A stretch of DNA of 64,000 bases from Limnoglobus roseus (GCF_008254045.1 NZ_CP042425.1:868001-932000); one strand, 5' to 3'. Positions 30,423 to 38,989 are shown, numbered from the stretch's first letter. Translations and numbers: made by a program. Notes: generated by a model not told the origin, from the letters alone.

Positions 30423-30480
30423 GGCGGGCATCCTACCGGGGAGCAAGGGCGCGGGGCGGGGCCGGTTCATTTCACGCCGA

Positions 30481-30963
30481 TTACCGACCCGCGGCAAGGA
30501 CGAAGGCGTTCATCCAGTTGAGGTCGGTCAGCTTCGGCCACGAGGGGGTGGCCGCGAAGGTGTCGTCAATGGAACGGCTGGGCTCGTCAGTGGACTGGAA
30601 CCAGACCGCCCCTGTGGTCGCGTCCGTGGCGGCGAGCGCGTACCCTGGGTGCCCGGCCACGGACAGGCAGTAGAACGCCCCCACCCGGCCGACGACGAAT
30701 TGCCTCGTACTCCCGACCCAAGGCTTATTCCCGAGGTACGAGCGGCCCAGCACCTCCCGGCCGTCCATGGCGATCCGAAGGTCCAGCATCATGCCGTAGT
30801 CCTTCGCGTCGACGTATTCGATGACCTCGCACTCGCACCGCCCGTCATCGGACCGAGCAACTTGGTACGTGGTCGGGCCCGAACGAGCCCCGCAGCCGGG
30901 CGTAGGGAGGACGATCGCGATCGCCGCGGCGATCGCGGCCATGGCCCTCGCTGCACTCGCCAT
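30481..30963 (-). CDS. Passenger gene in IS630: putative secreted/lipoprotein (160 aa)
   Basis: The gene lies inside the inverted repeats upstream of the transposase and on the same strand. The product starts with an Ala-rich hydrophobic segment ending in PTPGC (a poor lipobox), then a globular region (YVDAKDYGMMLDLRIAMDGR, FYCLSVAGHPGYALAATDA). No transposition motif is visible and no family is recognised. It is present in both copies, so it travels with the element. Confidence 0.65.
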   Translation of the reverse strand: MASAARAMAAIAAAIAIVLPTPGCGARSGPTTYQVARSDDGRCECEVIEYVDAKDYGMMLDLRIAMDGREVLGRSYLGNKPWVGSTRQFVVGRVGAFYCLSVAGHPGYALAATDATTGAVWFQSTDEPSRSIDDTFAATPSWPKLTDLNWMNAFVLAAGR

Positions 30964-31215
30964 TTATGCTCTCGTGGTCAAAGGGGGTACGGCATCCCTG
31001 ATGCGGGTATCAGCTTATCGCGCCCACCTCCACGACGGCTACTTACCCTTCCGCCGAACAAAGCGTGACAAGCCACTAGTCGGTCTACCGTTCTGGTCCC
31101 TTCCTCTGTGTGATCTCGACCGTTCCGGTCGATACAACCGGAATGCTGCCCTATTCGGCATCGACGTTCGCCCTCGTCCAAAGATGTTGGTGAAGGGCAA
31201 TCAACAAGTAAGACT

Positions 31216-33042
31216 CTATTCGGATGAATTTGCTTTGGCTGTCGGAGCTTCTGAAGCGCTCGGACGGGCAGGTTGGCCGAGCATAGTTGCAATATCTACC
31301 AAAAGGTTTGCATCTCTCGCAGTTGCAAGGGTCGATTGAACATCGCCGATTCCCGCCATGTCTGTGATTGCCTCGTCTACAAGTCGTTTGTAATCATCGT
31401 GCTTTGACTCTTCCAGGTAGACATTGGCAGCGTAGCAAAGGACAGCGACTTCCAATCTTGGCGGAAGACTCACGGATGAAGGCTTGTATCTGTGTTGTTG
31501 ATACTCCCGGTATGCTTGTTCGGTAGCGATGCCGTCGAATGAAAGCCGCCCTTGCACTAGTGCGATCACGGCGAGATACTCAATTCGACAAGTTGCATCT
31601 GCATCAATTGCACTATGAATCCTTTCTTTCCAATTTGGCGTGGCATGACTTTGGACGATGTGCATATTGTACAGCCATAGCATTGCGATTATGGCTGGCT
31701 TATTTGATGCCTTGGCTTTGTCTAGCTGGCTATCAAGCTGATCCATTAGTGGCCGGAGCGTAATCATTGTGGCGGTCGGTTTGGTTAGAAGTTCCATGAA
31801 GTACAGGGCAACTCCGCCAAAACGATGCTTGGCATGTTCCTGAGAGAAACCCTCGTGCCGCCATATCCAATATTCTGGAGACATTTCGGCCATCATCATG
31901 CCCGGAAGCTGCGACCGCCAATTTACCTCTTCACGCTCAAGTTTCAAAGATGAAGACACGAACGATATCAGTACATGCCTGGCAAGTCGGACAAGGCCAG
32001 AATAACTCAGGTACACATCATGCCCGAATCGAATCGTATCGGTGACTGAGTCGCTGCAATTGAATCGAACATCCTCAAGGGCTTCTTCCAGATCATGTAC
32101 ATAGCCTGACCTTGATGTGTAGGCGTTCTTCAGTAGGCGAGGGAGTTCGCTCTTTCGTATCGCCCAATTCCGGCCCTTGGCCTCATCGGTATAAAAGGTA
32201 TCCCGGACGTGCTTGATGACGAATTCCGAGAATCGTTTCGACAGTTTTAAGTGTTGTGTATTTGTTAGTATGGATTTGATTTCACCAGCAACATTGTAAT
32301 CTACCCTTGTGAATACACTATCGAGTTTCCGCCTCTGCCCTTCCTCGTAGTCATCCCAATTTGGCGTATGCTTGTCATCTGATACCTTGCCCATCGCCTC
32401 CAGCATGTATACCAGCATTGAATAAGCCACGTCAAAATTAGCCTGAATCGCTTCTATAGAATCAGAGAATGCCCGAACGCAAGCGATGACTTTGAGATAC
32501 TTGCCCCTTGGAAGTGATGTTACGTCAGCCACGAATTTGCCGAACGCATCCCGATCCTCACCAGCGGCGTCAATTCGCCGGTCAAGAAATCGGTCCACAT
32601 AACGAGTGCCTTGGTTTGCCAGTGATTCTACAATTGCCCTGTTGGGGTGAAAGATGGCCCTGTTCCATACGCAGCATAAGTATCGAAAGTGGTCAACAGC
32701 TTCGTCGGAATGAGCTAGTACCATCGGATCTTTGTCGCTGGCACGCTCGTACTTGTTGACGTAGTGGAAGACATAGCTCGATACTAGACCTTCTCCATAA
32801 TGAGTCCTTCGGAGTTCGCCGACTGGAGTTTTGATGGTTCCGCAACACATCCAATTGGAGTATAAAATCGCCTCTGTGGGCTGTTGCTCAAGCTTTCCTT
32901 CTCCCTCAAAGAATCTGCCAGTTAATATCTGCAACATGATTTGTCCCGTATTTCTCTTGTCGCTTGTTGTTCTGTGCCTCGCCTTCTGTTGCTCTCTGGC
33001 CATATGCGAAGCGTTCGCATTACTGATTACATCATGTGTCAA
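31216..33042 (-). CDS. Large AT-rich protein with HEPN-like RxxxxH motif
   Basis: This 608-residue protein is unrecognised as a whole. Residues 300-330 contain a helix pair with R311-S-G-Y-V-H316 (NAYTSRSGYVHDLEEAL), matching the RX4-6H active site of HEPN ribonucleases, ApeA-like. The N-terminus from residue 36 (MLQILTGRFFEGEGKL) is strand-rich. Start is uncertain: TTG 33042 overlaps the upstream PIN gene's stop, with ATG at 33003 or 32937 as alternatives. It forms an operon with the PIN gene; an RNA-targeting defence or toxin role is inferred. Low GC marks it as acquired. Confidence 0.7.
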   Translation of the reverse strand: MTHDVISNANASHMAREQQKARHRTTSDKRNTGQIMLQILTGRFFEGEGKLEQQPTEAILYSNWMCCGTIKTPVGELRRTHYGEGLVSSYVFHYVNKYERASDKDPMVLAHSDEAVDHFRYLCCVWNRAIFHPNRAIVESLANQGTRYVDRFLDRRIDAAGEDRDAFGKFVADVTSLPRGKYLKVIACVRAFSDSIEAIQANFDVAYSMLVYMLEAMGKVSDDKHTPNWDDYEEGQRRKLDSVFTRVDYNVAGEIKSILTNTQHLKLSKRFSEFVIKHVRDTFYTDEAKGRNWAIRKSELPRLLKNAYTSRSGYVHDLEEALEDVRFNCSDSVTDTIRFGHDVYLSYSGLVRLARHVLISFVSSSLKLEREEVNWRSQLPGMMMAEMSPEYWIWRHEGFSQEHAKHRFGGVALYFMELLTKPTATMITLRPLMDQLDSQLDKAKASNKPAIIAMLWLYNMHIVQSHATPNWKERIHSAIDADATCRIEYLAVIALVQGRLSFDGIATEQAYREYQQHRYKPSSVSLPPRLEVAVLCYAANVYLEESKHDDYKRLVDEAITDMAGIGDVQSTLATARDANLLVDIATMLGQPARPSASEAPTAKANSSE

Positions 33043-34042
33043 GCATGTCCCATTCTTCTCCTAAAACCCATCGAAGGGAGGACAGCTTTCCGTTCAACAT
33101 GCCCCACTCGAAGTCATCCCAGGGACCAAGATTCTCTAGCCCGTACTCTTGCTCCTTCTTCTTCGCTGCCAACATCGCTCGCTTCCAAACTTCCGGGTCG
33201 CATCCGTCCGGGTCGTACTTGCCCGGATATGGCCTCAGTTTGACCAATCCTTCTTCGATCTTCTCTTCGTAGACTTTGTGGCGGTTGTACCAAACCTTGT
33301 CGATTAGTACCTCGATCTCGTCAACGATTTCGTCCGTGGCACGGGGCTGCTCGGCGTACTCCTCGTACTCCAAGTCATCTACTACCCTACTGCCCACTGT
33401 CATGATGGCGTCTTTCAGCGTGACAAAATACCGAACCTTGCGCTTCGTAAAGATGCCGTCGAAGTCGGGGTGATGCTGTCTGTGGTCGCCTTTCGGTTGG
33501 CTGAAGTCGTCCTTGTTGTGGGTCACGAAACCGAACTGATGGCCCGTTGTCCCCTTGCCTTTAACCACTTCGGCGAAGGCTTCGATCAGAATGGCGTCGG
33601 CAGTGCTGTTCTTCTTCCCGTAAGGGGCTTGCTTCTTCAGCCCCCGTTCCAACGCCCGCAGCTTGGTAGCGTCTGTGACCGGGATGGTTTCGGCCTTCTT
33701 CAGTAGTTGTTCCACGAAGGCGGTGATCCCGGTCAGGTCGCCAAGCCGGGGAAGTCGCTGGTCGATGTCATTCAACTGTGCCAGCGCCCCCGTTTTGCCC
33801 CTACCCTGCCCGTGCTGGTCCAGTAGGTCTTTCGCCCGCTTCAAAGCGCTGGAGAGGCTTTGGCGATTCGTGTTGAGGATGGTCCCTTTGTTCCGCTCGA
33901 ACTCCTCCAGGACAAGCGGCGGCAGCATGACCGCAATCTTTCCCTCTCCCATTAGGGCATCCAGCGCCCGAAGGAAAGTGTGCTGGTGGTGGTCTTTGGC
34001 CAAGTCGATCCAGACGCAGGTATCAATCAGCAGCTTTAGCAC
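33032..34042 (-). CDS. PIN-domain ribonuclease-like protein
   Basis: The 336-residue protein starts MLKLLIDTCVWIDLA, the first PIN strand with Asp7. Further acidic positions follow: Glu46-Glu49 in LVLEEFER, Asp149 in STADAILIEAF, and Asn176/Asp178 in FVTHNKDDF. This is a complete PIN metal site. A C-terminal charged extension of about 130 residues (EIVDEIEVLIDKVWYNRHK...) has no match. PIN domains cut RNA in toxins and defence systems. Its stop overlaps the next gene's possible TTG start. Confidence 0.82.
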   Translation of the reverse strand: MLKLLIDTCVWIDLAKDHHQHTFLRALDALMGEGKIAVMLPPLVLEEFERNKGTILNTNRQSLSSALKRAKDLLDQHGQGRGKTGALAQLNDIDQRLPRLGDLTGITAFVEQLLKKAETIPVTDATKLRALERGLKKQAPYGKKNSTADAILIEAFAEVVKGKGTTGHQFGFVTHNKDDFSQPKGDHRQHHPDFDGIFTKRKVRYFVTLKDAIMTVGSRVVDDLEYEEYAEQPRATDEIVDEIEVLIDKVWYNRHKVYEEKIEEGLVKLRPYPGKYDPDGCDPEVWKRAMLAAKKKEQEYGLENLGPWDDFEWGMLNGKLSSLRWVLGEEWDMLDT

Positions 34043-34443
34043 GAATCACCCCCGAACCGTACCGGATGCTACACTGATCGGACCCACGGGAAGACTTGCT
34101 GGTTCGTGCGGAATCCCATGTTTTCTAGGCGAATGAGTTGCTGAGTTCAAATCCACAATTTGCTTGACACGGGACGCCGTGGTGGGCGAGCGAGATTTCG
34201 CCCGGTTGTGGCGGGACGCCGCCGCCGACCATGCCGGCGTCGAGAAGGTTGGAAGGGATAACGGGAGGATTTGACAGATGACTGAGTCTCCCGTTATCCC
34301 TCTGGCGTTGTCACCTAGATGGTAGGAAAATGGTCGATAACTCATGACTGGTGAGTTCCAGACGGTCTTGCCACTAGATTTCTTACTGAAATCAGAGTAG
34401 GGTAGGGCAAAGTGAAAGGCTAGACTCGGGGCCAGCGTGAGTA
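34043..34443. promoter_or_regulatory. Divergent intergenic region with a 13-bp hairpin
   Basis: The 401 bases separate the PIN/HEPN pair (minus) from the HNH operon (plus). Perfect arms GGGATAACGGGAG (34255-34267) and its complement (34288-34300) enclose 20 bases. This could be an operator, a non-coding RNA hairpin or a terminator. No gene is seen. Confidence 0.5.
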
Positions 34444-34824
34444 TTGGGCATGGGGGGAAAGAAGACTGTACTGGTGCCAACATCAGTAGCGGGAACTGCG
34501 ACTGCCCCACAACTGGTGTCCTTAGAGCAAGCGTCCACTAGACTGAGGTTTACCCCCCGATTGATTATCAAGTGCATAAGCTATCAGGCTAGAAAGAACG
34601 GTGGCAGTAAGCTGAAATGCACAGATCGGAATGGGGAGCCGTACTTTAGTGCGGTAGACTTAGACAATTACGATCAAGACCTAAAGAAACCGTGGGTAGA
34701 TAATCCAAAAGATGCGCGACCGGACATCCCAGAATTCTTTAAGTTGTACCTGCAATGCGAAACTGGAATGAAGTGCGGCTTATGTGACTCCTCATATGCA
34801 GGAGAATACGCACACATAGAACCC
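34444..34824 (+). pseudogene. HNH endonuclease gene, 5' part (split by ISAs1)
   Basis: The 127 codons encode an excisionase/MerR-like HTH region (SLEQASTRLRFTPRLIIKC, then YFSAVDLDNYDQDLKKPW) and the first zinc knuckle C111-GL-C114 with His124. The frame then enters the IS and stops. Joined across one copy of the 10-bp target duplication to 36836-37366, it restores a continuous 303-residue HNH protein. An ATG at 34450 is an alternative start. Confidence 0.85.
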
Positions 34825-34875
34825 CAGGGCAAACGCACCTAAATCGCCTGAAAAGGTAGTGCTTCGTCCCTCCAC

Positions 34876-35514
34876 TCAGGTCTTGTTCAGCACCAGGTCG
34901 ACGACCCAGCAGCCCAGAGCGTGTCCGCCGTCACCGCGGCAATGGTTCAACACTTCGGGGTCATCGCAGCCGGCCTCCTCCAGGGCATCTGCCAGCACCG
35001 GCAGGCGGTCGAACGCCCTGTCGGCGTAGATGCCATTGGCCAGGGCGACGACGGTGGACGTGAGCCAGGACGGGGGGATCACGGCGTGCCGGCGGTACGG
35101 AATCCCGAAGATGCAGTTCAGGACCTCGACCTGACCCTTCCGTCCGATGCTGCCCGCCGTCCACCGCATTGCCATCATCGCCCCGTAATCCGCTTGTGCC
35201 CACAACGCCAAGCTCACGGCGGCGGCCCCGGAGGCGTCGTTCGCTGCGTCCTGTCCATCCGGCCAGCCACGCTCCGTGACGGCGGCCGCCGCCCCCTCAA
35301 TCTCCATCGCCTCGGCCGACGAGATCAGCTTGTCGGCGTACCGCTCGGCGGCCTCCACTGCCGCTCGGCTCCGCTCGTCCGCCAGGAGCGGCCACACCCG
35401 CCGGCAGAAGGCAGCGGCGGCGAGCCGCCACTTACGGCCGCTAACGCCATTCCTCGGCAGCGCCTGGAGGACGGCCTCCGGATCGAGGGTGGCCAGCCAT
35501 TCTTCTTTGGTCAT
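34876..35514 (-). CDS. Passenger gene in ISAs1: Gemmata MTKEEWL-family protein (212 aa)
   Basis: The protein starts MTKEEWLATLD, has a helical Ala-rich middle (AAVEAAERYADKLISSAE), and ends FDRLPVLADALEEAGC...GCWVVDLVLNK. It is a paralogue of the gene at 44940-45620. I associate this family with Gemmata genomes, where it has no assigned function. It lies inside the IS ends, opposite to the transposase, so it is cargo of the element. Confidence 0.78.
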   Translation of the reverse strand: MTKEEWLATLDPEAVLQALPRNGVSGRKWRLAAAAFCRRVWPLLADERSRAAVEAAERYADKLISSAEAMEIEGAAAAVTERGWPDGQDAANDASGAAAVSLALWAQADYGAMMAMRWTAGSIGRKGQVEVLNCIFGIPYRRHAVIPPSWLTSTVVALANGIYADRAFDRLPVLADALEEAGCDDPEVLNHCRGDGGHALGCWVVDLVLNKT

Positions 35515-35686
35515 CGTGCGGCGTCCGATTCACCGGCCCCAGCCGAGGGCGAGAGAGTCAACTTCAGTGTGGCCGCCAGCAACCTCCGGGGCAAGCCAGG
35601 GCATGGGCCTGGTAGTCACCCTCACCGGGGATGTGGGCGGCGTGGTCGTCAGGAGGTACACCCAGAGGCAGCTACGGAGGGCTGCC

Positions 35687-36811
35687 ATGCCGACGAAGGA
35701 CGTGTCGATCGCCCGGTACTTCACCGACCTGCCCGACCCTCGGATGGACCGGACGAAGAAGCACACCCTGGGCGACATCCTGGTGATCGCGCTGTGTGCG
35801 GTGGTGTGCGGGGCCGACTCATGGGAGGAGGTGGAGGCGTTCGGGGAAGCCAAGCGCGACTGGCTCGGGAAGTTCCTGACCCTGCCGAATGGCATCCCCA
35901 GCCACGACACGTTCGGCCGGGTGTTCGCCCGGCTCGACCCGAATCGGTTCGGCGAGTGCGTGGCCGGGTGGATGGCGGCGGTGTGTGAGGTGGCCAGGCT
36001 GAAGCACATCGCAATTGACGGCAAGGCGTGCCGGTCCGCCCCCCGGAACACGTTCAGCGGGTGCCTCCACCTCGTGAGCGCGTGGGCGGCCGAGAACCGG
36101 CTGATCCTCGGGCAAGCAGGCGTGGCCGACGGGTCGCACGAGATCGCCGCCATCCCCGAGCTGCTCCGCGTGCTCGACCTGAAGGGCGCGCTGGTGACGC
36201 TCGACGCGGCCGGCTGCCAGAAGGAGATCGCCAAGCAGATCCGCAAGAACGGTGGACACTACCTGCTGTCGGTGAAGGGGAACCAGCCGGCCCTCCACGA
36301 CGCCGTGTTCGGGGTGTTCGACCGGGCGTGCGAAACCGACTTCGCCGGGGTGAAGCACGACGGGCACGAAGCGGTCGAGGATGGCCATGGGCGGCACGAG
36401 GAGCGGTACGTCACCGCCATCTACGACCCGCCAGGGCTACCACCCGAGTGGCCGGATGTGGCAGCGGTGGTGCTCGTCGGTCGGGAGCGCGAGGTGAAGG
36501 GGAAACGTACCGACACCGCCCATTACTACATCACGAGCTTGAAGGGGACTGCGGCCGAGCTGGGGCGATTGATCCGCCGGCACTGGGCGGTGGAGAACGA
36601 GTTGCACTGGTGCCTGGACGTGGCGTTCAGAGAGGACGCGAACAAGACGGCGGCCGGGCACGCCGGAACCAACCTCGGGTTGGTGCGACGGGTGGCGGCC
36701 TCGCTCCTCAAGCAAGACCCGGGCAAAGGCAGCATCAAAGGGAAGCGGTTCAAAGCCGCCCTTGATGAGGGCTACCTGTTGCAGGTCTTACAGGGATTCC
36801 TTGAGGATTAG
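35687..36811 (+). CDS. ISAs1-family transposase
   Basis: The ATG at 35687 follows CGGAGGG. The 374-residue protein has the ISAs1 N-terminal domain (YFTDLPDPRMDRTKKHTLGD). The DDE catalytic core follows: AIDGKACR, VTLDAAGCQKEIAKQI, and a C-terminal RRHWAVENELHWCLDVAFRED with the Glu. All catalytic positions are present and the frame is intact, so the element is probably active. Confidence 0.94.
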   Translation: MPTKDVSIARYFTDLPDPRMDRTKKHTLGDILVIALCAVVCGADSWEEVEAFGEAKRDWLGKFLTLPNGIPSHDTFGRVFARLDPNRFGECVAGWMAAVCEVARLKHIAIDGKACRSAPRNTFSGCLHLVSAWAAENRLILGQAGVADGSHEIAAIPELLRVLDLKGALVTLDAAGCQKEIAKQIRKNGGHYLLSVKGNQPALHDAVFGVFDRACETDFAGVKHDGHEAVEDGHGRHEERYVTAIYDPPGLPPEWPDVAAVVLVGREREVKGKRTDTAHYYITSLKGTAAELGRLIRRHWAVENELHWCLDVAFREDANKTAAGHAGTNLGLVRRVAASLLKQDPGKGSIKGKRFKAALDEGYLLQVLQGFLED

Positions 36812-36835
36812 ATGCGTTCGCCCTGCATAGAACCC

Positions 36836-37366
36836 TGGGAGAAATGCCTACACCATCACCCACTCAATCTTATCAACCTGTGTACTAAATGCCATACAGG
36901 TTTTGACATCGAACGGCGTATCTCGACACTAGAAGTGCAAGCGGCTAAAGAACGGCTTCTTGAGAGACTGCTAATGAGCCGGAATAGCCAAGCGGATGTA
37001 CGCGACCCAACATCACTTGCTTCTATATGCAAAGCTATAGTCAAACTGTTGGAAGAGAACCGGGTGATCTTCGAAAACTTCGGTCCTGAATCGCCACTTG
37101 CTGAAACTTCTTTCGAGTTTGGGGCTGATAGGGTTTGGAAGCAGCGACGCAAAGATACGATCTTGCCAAACAACAAAAAGATTGTCATTATTCTCAATAG
37201 CCATAGGCACTTGTACGACTCCGACGAATCGTTCAGGTTACTAGTCGAAACGTATATTGCTCACGAAATGTCTTATGAATCGTTCGTTATGTCCCCTAGC
37301 AAATCGCACGACAACTTCCGATTCCCAAAAGCGTTTGCCGAACGGGTGTATAAAGAGGCAGCTTAA
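36836..37366 (+). pseudogene. HNH endonuclease gene, 3' part
   Basis: Reading in phase with the 5' part across one duplication copy gives IEPWEKCLHHHPLNLINLCT then KCH. It supplies C143/C146, the HNH Asn and the final His of the nuclease fold. The rest (176 residues in total) is AT-rich with no match. An ATG within the IS end at 36812 could express this part alone, but without the first zinc knuckle. Confidence 0.85.
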
Positions 37367-37368
37367 CA

Positions 37369-37734
37369 ATGTCACACGACGTAAACCCTGGCGGCATACG
37401 ATTCTTTGAATCAGCAATGAACAAGCATGGCGCAGTGACGGAGTGTGTGGAAGTGAGCAGTCAATTCTACCGCATAGAGCGTAAGAAGGGCGGAACGCTA
37501 TACGTCTACCTCACTGGGATGTATGTGGTTGGCTCGATGGATTACTACGAGATCCACCGAGACTATCCTTTGCTAACAACTATTGTGCTTGCGGGTCAGT
37601 GGCAGAACATTGCACCCGACGCAAAGGATGAAGCTGCTAAAAGGCAAGTCGGGGTGTTCAAAGTCAAAGGCTTTATGGGGTGCTTGAACCGACGCGATCA
37701 CTGGAAGTTCGACGGACCATCTACTATCGACTAG
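37369..37734 (+). CDS. Hypothetical protein (121 aa), middle gene of the HNH operon
   Basis: The ATG follows the HNH stop by two bases. The product is strand-rich (GGTLYVYLTGMYVVGSMDYYEI) with a C-terminal FKVKGFMGCLNRRDHW. No family recognised. Low GC like its neighbours. The tight spacing suggests it works with the HNH and nucleotidyltransferase proteins. Confidence 0.65.
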   Translation: MSHDVNPGGIRFFESAMNKHGAVTECVEVSSQFYRIERKKGGTLYVYLTGMYVVGSMDYYEIHRDYPLLTTIVLAGQWQNIAPDAKDEAAKRQVGVFKVKGFMGCLNRRDHWKFDGPSTID

Positions 37735-37746
37735 AGGCCAAAAAAA

Positions 37747-38064
37747 ATGGACTCCACAAATCTCTTCAATGTGGCATCTGGCTTACTGGCGAAGAATCCC
37801 CCACCGATGGCCGTTGAGGCTTGGGGCTTTGGTGGCTATGCGGAGAATCCCGATTCGGCTTCGGATGTAGACATCCTACTAATTTTCCGCGACGGAGCAT
37901 TGCATAAGCGAGAGGAAATCTGGGAGCATTGCGCTGCCTTGAAAGTAACCTTTGAATCTTTGACCGGCAAGGAGTTAGACATTTCACGCCTAACGGCTAA
38001 AGAGGCTGCTGATACTGGCTTCATAGCTATAACTAATGCTATTCACATCTGGTCGCACTCTTAG
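37747..38064 (+). CDS. Nucleotidyltransferase-fold protein (MNT-like)
   Basis: The 105-residue protein has a pol-beta-type nucleotidyltransferase core: WGFGGYAENPDSASDVDILL carries the Gly-rich loop and Asp-x-Asp metal pair. The usual Gly-Ser is Gly-Gly here. Small proteins of this kind are MNT antitoxins that AMPylate HEPN toxins, or stand-alone nucleotidyltransferases. It begins 12 bases after the previous stop. Confidence 0.78.
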   Translation: MDSTNLFNVASGLLAKNPPPMAVEAWGFGGYAENPDSASDVDILLIFRDGALHKREEIWEHCAALKVTFESLTGKELDISRLTAKEAADTGFIAITNAIHIWSHS

Positions 38065-38475
38065 TTAGTTCCACCTACTCCACTTCTCATTAGGCTTGGC
38101 CGCAAGTCCGACGATTCTGGAATCAAGAAGCCGGTACAGTTCCTTCGCGTCGTCCTTGAGGTGCTTGAGAGGAATGGCGAGCGTCAGCGTTGCGATAAGT
38201 TCCCCGAGTTCGCCCCTCGCACACAGCCAGTCCGATTGCGTGTGACCTTTCAGCTTGGAACACCCTTGTGCGAAATTCAAAAGAACGCCACTTGAAGAAC
38301 GTGCGGCCTGATCCCACAAGTTGCTCCAGCGGGGGCTTTCATGGGCGACGCCGTGCAGGTCTTGGACGGCTTGGGCCAGTGCTAGGCTTCGCTGGTAAAC
38401 CTCATCGGCTTCTAGCTGGTCGGCTGTCGTGCGAAGGATGGCGTCGGTGACGGTGTGGGGGTCGAAATTAGTCAT
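38065..38475 (-). CDS. Four-helix bundle protein (23S rRNA-IVP / Avd-like)
   Basis: The pattern SLALAQAVQDL, LWDQAARSSSGVLLNFAQGC, and a C-terminal CARGELGELIATLTLA is that of the four-helix bundle (S23/IVP) family, which includes Avd of diversity-generating retroelements. No reverse transcriptase or template/variable repeat is near, so a retroelement is not supported. The ATG at 38475 is preferred; 38490 is possible. Confidence 0.8.
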   Translation of the reverse strand: MTNFDPHTVTDAILRTTADQLEADEVYQRSLALAQAVQDLHGVAHESPRWSNLWDQAARSSSGVLLNFAQGCSKLKGHTQSDWLCARGELGELIATLTLAIPLKHLKDDAKELYRLLDSRIVGLAAKPNEKWSRWN

Positions 38476-38503
38476 GCGGTAGATATGCACCTACCGATAA
38501 CTT

Positions 38504-38932
38504 TCACCCGAAATTCGTCAACGCCTTTTGAAGCCGTTCGACTACTTCGCCTGCCGCCCTCGGGTCGTGAGGCTTTGGGTGCTTCGCCTTCTTCTCGTTC
38601 GCAAGTGCGACGTTAGCAGCCTTCCGCCGCGCCGTGATTTCCTTAACGGTGTCGGCGATGATCGGATGGTCAGCCCGCCATCGGTCGAGGTAATCACTGA
38701 CGCCGTCGCCGAAGCGTAGGCAGTAATGGTGTAACTCGTAGGCTTGGGCGAGTTGCTCCAGCGTTGCACCGATCTCGTCCACGTCGAGGAAGTGTTCTTG
38801 CCGCTGGACGAACTCCAACAGCTTGCGGCGGAACTTCTCGCTCTTCGTCTCGGGTCGCGTCCGTTGCTTCCGACGCTGACGGTAGGCACGCTGGCGGTCG
38901 GCGTTCGTCTGGTGCTTCTTCTTCTGCGGCAT
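38504..38932 (-). CDS. Basic hypothetical protein (142 aa)
   Basis: An ATG at 38932 follows AAGGAG, deciding the start. The N-terminal ~30 residues are very basic (MPQKKKHQTNADRQRAYRQR) and could bind nucleic acid. The rest is helical (LEFVQRQEHFLDVDEIGATL). Recognised by no family. Upstream repeats of CGTTAC suggest regulation. Confidence 0.65.
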   Translation of the reverse strand: MPQKKKHQTNADRQRAYRQRRKQRTRPETKSEKFRRKLLEFVQRQEHFLDVDEIGATLEQLAQAYELHHYCLRFGDGVSDYLDRWRADHPIIADTVKEITARRKAANVALANEKKAKHPKPHDPRAAGEVVERLQKALTNFG

Positions 38933-38949
38933 GGTCACTCCTTACGAAT

Positions 38950-38989
38950 CGTAACATTACATTATAACGTTACGGTTCATGACCGTTAC
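38950..38989 (-). promoter_or_regulatory. Promoter with three CGTTAC operator-like repeats
   Basis: CGTTAC, in either orientation, occurs at 38950-38955, 38968-38973 and 38984-38989, around a minus-strand TATAAT at 38961-38966. This is about 25 bases upstream of the ATG at 38932. A phage-type repressor site is plausible. Confidence 0.5.

Larger units (their letters stand above)
29273..31076 (-). mobile_element. IS630-family element, copy 1 (1804 bp)
   Basis: The element is flanked by TA at 29271-29272 and 31077-31078, the IS630 target duplication. Imperfect ~18-bp terminal inverted repeats share GTCACGCTTTG near both ends. It encodes a frameshifted DDE transposase and an extra passenger gene, which explains the length above the usual 1.1-1.2 kb. 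It appears base-for-base identical to copy 2 (offset 22333) in all shared reading frames. Confidence 0.93.
34825..36825 (+). mobile_element. ISAs1-family element (2001 bp) with 10-bp target duplication
   Basis: The ends are CAGGGCAAACGCACCTAA and its imperfect complement (CAGGGCGAACGCATCTAA). Direct repeats CATAGAACCC flank it at 34815-34824 and 36826-36835, within the ISAs1 range. It contains an ISAs1 transposase on the plus strand and an oppositely oriented passenger gene. Ordinary elements of this family are about 1.2-1.4 kb. Confidence 0.93.

Noticed and set aside
29881..31068. A 395-codon plus-strand frame in IS630 (and its twin at 52214-53401)
   Set aside because: It lies antisense to the transposase and passenger genes and has Arg/Pro-rich shadow composition.
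34130..34165. tRNA-like T-loop (GTTCAAATCC) upstream of the PIN gene, as an attachment tRNA
   Set aside because: Neighbouring bases do not form a T stem or acceptor stem, and no anticodon arm fits.
38065..38475. Diversity-generating retroelement suggested by the Avd-like four-helix protein
   Set aside because: No reverse transcriptase and no template/variable repeat pair were seen nearby; the family also occurs alone.
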